Positions 30,989-33,879 of a DNA stretch of 33,879 nucleotides are shown in pieces. The DNA is taken from contig CAIUMH010000152.1 in the NCBI GenBank assembly GCA_903900235.1, positions 1-33,879 of the forward strand. Direction: 5' to 3'. This DNA comes from an uncultured Actinomycetes bacterium. GTDB lineage: Bacteria; Actinomycetota; Acidimicrobiia; Acidimicrobiales; RAAP-2. Each line of letters opens with the position of its first letter. Position 1 is the first letter of the stretch. The position numbers and the translations under genes were made by a program. The notes under the pieces were generated by a model. It was not told the DNA's origin. It did not search any database and saw only the letters and a list, made by a program, of their open reading frames with translations.

Positions 30989-31161
30989 CACGGTAGCCCG
31001 AGTTCGATCGACGTGGTCGATGCCATGACCAGTCGCTCTCCCGATTCCATTGCACGACTCAGTGGTCCGCTGATCACGAGTCTCCCCTCGAGCCAAACGG
31101 CGAAGGCGTAGCGCAGCCCGGAGGCCTGAGGTAGACGGCCACCACCCCCGGACAGACCCAT
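30988..31161 (-). CDS. Possible small ORF, 57 residues
   Basis: Reading the minus strand from the ATG at 31161 gives a 57-residue frame with a TGA at 30988-30990. The segment LRYAFAVWLEGRLVISGPL, then SRAMESGERLVMAS and TTSIELGLP, looks more protein-like than the competing frames, and its third codon positions are mostly G or C in the middle part. A weak AGGGCGAG precedes the ATG. A long inverted repeat begins at its stop codon. I recognise no homologue. The sequence upstream of the ATG stays open only to a stop about 20 codons earlier. Confidence 0.42.
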   Translation of the reverse strand: MGLSGGGGRLPQASGLRYAFAVWLEGRLVISGPLSRAMESGERLVMASTTSIELGLP

Positions 31162-31368
31162 GAAGACTCGCCCTGCAGGACCCCTTGGACCGTTCCCGGT
31201 GCCGACGGAGCATGCTCATGTACGGCGATGCATCTTCGTGCGAGTCCTGATGGGCCTCAACCCGGTAGAATATGGTTTCACCCTTAGTGGGGACCCCCTT
31301 GTGGATAGCTGACCCAATTTCGTCAGGCTCCTTCGGTCGCCTCCTCTGAGCTCGTCTCAAGGAGAACC
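31162..31368. promoter_or_regulatory. Intergenic region and leader of the DUF1611 gene
   Basis: This region holds a TAGAAT hexamer at 31266-31271, a candidate -10 for the DUF1611 gene; transcription from about 31278 would give a leader of about 90 bases. Within it AGC-TGAC (31307-31313) can pair with GTCA-G-GCT (31322-31329), seven pairs with one bulge. A CAAGGAG ribosome binding site lies before the ATG at 31369. No known riboswitch or tRNA was recognised. Confidence 0.4.
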
Positions 31369-32508
31369 ATGTCACGCAACGCTGCGGAGAATTCTGTGCC
31401 CGACCGCACCCCCGCCACCGACTCCCGGCCGACAGCCGTCGTCTACTGCGAGGGCAACTTTGGTCGGCCTGATGGCAAGACGGCGAATGGTCTCGTCCGG
31501 TACTCAGAGCGCTTCCGGATTCTCTCGGTCATCGACAGTTTCGAAGCTGGCCACGACGCAGGCGAGCTCCTTGATGGCACGCCGAACGGAATTCCGGTGG
31601 TGGCCGATCTGGCCGCCGCCATCGAGCTCAACGGAGGAACTCCCACCGTCGTGATCTACGGCATGGCGCCGCTGAGCGGCCTGCTGTCGCTCGAGGAGCG
31701 CCGTGTGCTGCTCGACGCCATGGCCCAGGGGATCAGCGTGGTGAATGGGCTCCACGAGTTTCTCAACGAGGATCCCGAGTTCGCCGCCAGCGCGGTGATC
31801 CACCACGTCACGATCGAGGACGTCCGCCGACCGCGCGACAAGCGAGACCTCCAGATGTTCACTGGGCGGATCTTCGACGTCACCTGTCCTCGGATCGCCG
31901 TGCTCGGAACTGACGGAGCGGTGGGGAAACGGACCACCGCCACCATTGTCACCCAGGCGCTCCGCGATCGGGGCATCAATGCCGTGATGGTCAGCACCGG
32001 CCAGACCGGATTGATCCAGGGCGCCCGCTACGGCGTTGCGCTCGATGCCATCCCCTGTCAGTTCTGCTCGGGCGAGATGGAGGCCGTGGTCGTGAAGGCC
32101 TTCGAAGCAGAGCACCCGGACGTCATCATCATCGAGGGTCAGGGGGCACTCAGCCACCCGGCCTACCTCAGCTCGACATTCATCCTCCGCGGCGGTCGAC
32201 CCAATGGTGTGATCCTCCAACATGCACCGAGCCGTCGATTCCTCGGGGACTTCCCGGAAATCCGGGTGCCCGACCCGCTGAGCGAGATCAACCTGATCGA
32301 GACCTTCGCCGACACCAAGGTGATCGGCCTAACGATCAACCACGAGAATATGAGCGATGTCGAGGTAACCGCCGCCATCGAGCTCTACCAGCTCGAACTC
32401 GACATCCCCGCTACCGATGCGCTGACCCGACCAGTCGAATTGCTCGTCAACATGGTGCTGTCCGCCTTCCCCGAGCTCACCCCTTCAGCCATACCTGTCG
32501 CCACGTGA
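31369..32508 (+). CDS. DUF1611 family protein (DgcN-like, P-loop)
   Basis: The 379-residue protein has an N-terminal Rossmann-like domain (TAVVYCEGNFGRPDGKTANG near 22-41) and a C-terminal P-loop domain. The nucleotide loop is GTDGAVGKRTT at 180-190, the family form of Walker A. It is followed by VSTGQTGLI and VIIIEGQGALSHPAY, which are strongly family-like. The best-known DUF1611 protein is DgcN, a D-glutamate N-acetyltransferase that works with the epimerase DgcA. Here the family's usual Cys in GTDC is Gly183, and the partner is a PLP racemase instead of DgcA, so the substrate may differ. Its stop overlaps the next gene by four bases (GTGA). Confidence 0.8.
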   Translation: MSRNAAENSVPDRTPATDSRPTAVVYCEGNFGRPDGKTANGLVRYSERFRILSVIDSFEAGHDAGELLDGTPNGIPVVADLAAAIELNGGTPTVVIYGMAPLSGLLSLEERRVLLDAMAQGISVVNGLHEFLNEDPEFAASAVIHHVTIEDVRRPRDKRDLQMFTGRIFDVTCPRIAVLGTDGAVGKRTTATIVTQALRDRGINAVMVSTGQTGLIQGARYGVALDAIPCQFCSGEMEAVVVKAFEAEHPDVIIIEGQGALSHPAYLSSTFILRGGRPNGVILQHAPSRRFLGDFPEIRVPDPLSEINLIETFADTKVIGLTINHENMSDVEVTAAIELYQLELDIPATDALTRPVELLVNMVLSAFPELTPSAIPVAT

Positions 32509-33602
32509 GCCTGCCGAGGCTGGAGATCCGCCTCGACCTCATCCGGCACAACGCAGAGATCCTCGTCGGCCGGCTCGCCCAACGGGGGATTGAGGTCTGC
32601 GGAGTGACTAAGGCGACGCTTGGATCCGCCGAGGTAGCTCGCGAGCTCCTCGCCGCCGGCGTCACGTCGCTCGGCGAATCGCGCATCGACAACGTCGAGC
32701 ATCTTCGGCAACGAGGGATCGAAGCGGAGATCATGCTCATTCGGTCGCCTCCGATGAGCCAGGTTGACCGCGTGGTGGCCTCCACGGACGTCAGTCTGAA
32801 CACCGAGCTGGCGGTCATCGAACACCTCTCGGCATCCGCACGTCGTCAGCAGCGCAATCACGCAATCATCCTGATGGTCGAGCTCGGTGACCTCCGCGAA
32901 GGCATCATGCCCAGTGATCTGCTCGAGGTCGTCGAACAGGTCCTCGACCTCCCGGGCATCACCCTTCGGGGCATCGGAACCAACCTCGCCTGCCAGAGCG
33001 GCGTGATCCCCGACGCATCCAACATGGGTCAGCTCACAGATCTGACTGAGTCAGTCGAGGCGGCCTTCGGCCTCAAGCTGTCGGTCATCTCTGGGGGCAA
33101 TTCAGCCAACCTCGGCTGGGCGCTCTCCCCTGAGTCCTCCATCGGTCGCGTTTCACAACTGCGCCTCGGAGAGGCGATCCTTCTCGGGCGAAACCCCACG
33201 GACCGAACGGGGATCGACGGCCTCCACACCGACGCAATCGCACTTCTCGGCGAGGTCATCGAGAGCAAGGACAAGCCCATGGTGCCGGCGGGAACTCGCG
33301 GTCAATCGGCGTTCGGTGCAGCCAAGCAGACTCAGGGTGCTGATGGAACAGAAGAGAGGATCATCGTCGCCCTAGGTCGCCAAGACATCGACCCTGAGGG
33401 CATCGTCGCTCCCCTCCCCCTGACTTCCCTCGGCGCCAGCAGCGATCACCTCGTGCTCACCAGCATGGCCCCGAAACCGGCGGCCGTGGGATCGGTCATT
33501 CGCTTCACGCTTGACTACAGCGCTCTGCTTCGGGCGATGACCTCGCCCTTTGTCGCTCGACGGTTCCTTCAGGACAGTTCCACCGATCCGTTCATGCCGT
33601 GA
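32505..33602 (+). CDS. Alanine/ornithine racemase-family PLP enzyme
   Basis: The 365-residue protein has the alanine racemase N-terminal barrel. Lys36 in VCGVTKATLG is the PLP Schiff-base lysine. GESRIDNVEHLR, NTELAVIEHL and SGGNSANL follow the order seen in Clostridium ornithine racemase and YhfX-like proteins rather than biosynthetic Alr, and the C-terminal domain is short. The substrate is an amino acid whose identity is not fixed by the sequence. The GTG start overlaps the DUF1611 stop by four bases, which indicates coupled translation and a joint pathway, plausibly D-amino acid metabolism. Confidence 0.8.
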   Translation: MSLPRLEIRLDLIRHNAEILVGRLAQRGIEVCGVTKATLGSAEVARELLAAGVTSLGESRIDNVEHLRQRGIEAEIMLIRSPPMSQVDRVVASTDVSLNTELAVIEHLSASARRQQRNHAIILMVELGDLREGIMPSDLLEVVEQVLDLPGITLRGIGTNLACQSGVIPDASNMGQLTDLTESVEAAFGLKLSVISGGNSANLGWALSPESSIGRVSQLRLGEAILLGRNPTDRTGIDGLHTDAIALLGEVIESKDKPMVPAGTRGQSAFGAAKQTQGADGTEERIIVALGRQDIDPEGIVAPLPLTSLGASSDHLVLTSMAPKPAAVGSVIRFTLDYSALLRAMTSPFVARRFLQDSSTDPFMP

Positions 33603-33879
33603 TCGATGATCGAAGGATGACCACCTGAGGCGGTGGGAACTCGATCCCTACCTCGGTGCGTGTGGAACTGTCAGAGGAGAGCGACACCATTCTCACGGTC
33701 CCGTCGGTCGTCCCGAGCTCGTCACGCAACGTGCGCACGAGACGGACGGCTTGCCTTGGCTCGAACCTTGTGAACAAAGTCTGGATCCTGCAGCCAACCC
33801 AGTGCGATTCACTTTCGTGTCTTCTCAAGGGACACGTTGAGAATGCTCCGATGGCCCGACTACTTCGCGGACCCTCCAA
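33592..33879 (-). CDS. Partial ORF of unknown function, open at the window edge
   Basis: A minus-strand frame of at least 95 codons runs off the right edge; its true start is outside. The segment RFEPRQAVRLVRTLRDELG followed by RMVSLSSDSSTRTEVGIEFPPPQVVIL reads like a helix followed by strands. The 3' end overlaps the racemase gene by 11 bases. Codon bias is weaker than in neighbouring genes, so it may be a poorly conserved gene. No family was recognised. Confidence 0.45.
   Translation of the reverse strand: MEGPRSSRAIGAFSTCPLRRHESESHWVGCRIQTLFTRFEPRQAVRLVRTLRDELGTTDGTVRMVSLSSDSSTRTEVGIEFPPPQVVILRSSITA

Noticed and set aside
31278-31368. Riboswitch or attenuator in the DUF1611 leader
   Set aside because: Only one short bulged hairpin was seen and no conserved aptamer sequence was recognised. 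The evidence is too weak to call.
30785-31375. 196-codon minus-strand ORF over the intergenic region
   Set aside because: The text is Arg/Ser-rich and crosses the inverted repeat and the start of the unknown gene. The 57-codon frame in the same stretch looks more protein-like.
1-33879. Mobile elements, attachment sites, tRNA genes
   Set aside because: No transposase or integrase text, no terminal inverted repeats around genes and no tRNA-like segments with T-arm consensus were noticed while reading both strands. Gene order is that of ordinary chromosomal clusters.

Overview
This window is GC-rich, with strongly GC-biased third codon positions, many GTG starts, 1-7 base gene overlaps and no mobile element. 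The gene content suggests an actinobacterium, probably a relative of the Acidimicrobiia: a class A RNase P RNA, a two-module acyl-CoA dehydrogenase, a LAxTG sortase substrate, the zinc-ribbon/phosphatase pair known from mycobacteria, and a Ser-Ile-Gly repeat protein. The phylum is a fairly safe inference; the class is a guess.

Layout. (1) 1-198 is the 3' part of rnpB. (2) 262-6909, plus strand: a RecB-like/RNase H-like nuclease, a thiolase-fold protein and cydD-cydC. (3) 7028-10283, minus strand: a five-gene overlapping cluster read from 10283 downward (flavin-binding protein, Nudix hydrolase, zinc-ribbon coiled-coil protein, histidine phosphatase, DUF2889 protein). (4) 10352-14196, plus strand: an EEP-family phosphodiesterase/nuclease, then a tightly coupled sphingosine-1-phosphate-lyase-like PLP enzyme and FGGY kinase. 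(5) 14181-16839, minus strand: an oxidoreductase, an MFS transporter and the Ser-Ile-Gly repeat protein. (6) 17001-19506, plus strand: a D-aminoacylase-like amidohydrolase behind a perfect 15-base palindrome, and a GRAM/PH-like protein. (7) 19607-24737, minus strand: an acyl-CoA dehydrogenase fusion, a DHDPR/DAPDH-like dehydrogenase, an aldo/keto reductase and a secreted sortase substrate. (8) 24893-25630, plus strand: a crotonase. (9) 25655-26782, minus strand: a secreted PHM-like copper monooxygenase. (10) 26973-29649, plus strand: a malyl-CoA lyase of the Chloroflexus type, a CitE-like lyase and a hotdog thioesterase. (11) 29646-31161, minus strand: a conserved protein of unknown function, preceded by a long inverted repeat and a 57-codon small ORF. 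(12) 31369-33602, plus strand: a DUF1611 (DgcN-like) protein coupled to an ornithine/alanine-racemase-like enzyme. A partial minus-strand ORF runs off the right edge.

Central themes are CoA-thioester metabolism (regions 7, 8 and 10), possible D-amino acid metabolism (the amidohydrolase and the DUF1611/racemase pair), and a kinase plus PLP-lyase module that looks like a phosphorylate-then-cleave pathway. Several genes (262, 3536, 10352 and the minus-strand gene starting at 20359) have a TAGnnT hexamer ending 6-7 bases before the start codon and no clear ribosome binding site, which suggests leaderless transcripts.

The least explained items are the nonapeptide Ser-repeat protein, the small ORF with its adjacent long stem-loop, and the two two-gene modules (PLP lyase/FGGY kinase; DUF1611/racemase). 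All functional assignments come from reading motifs and remembered family features; no search was run.
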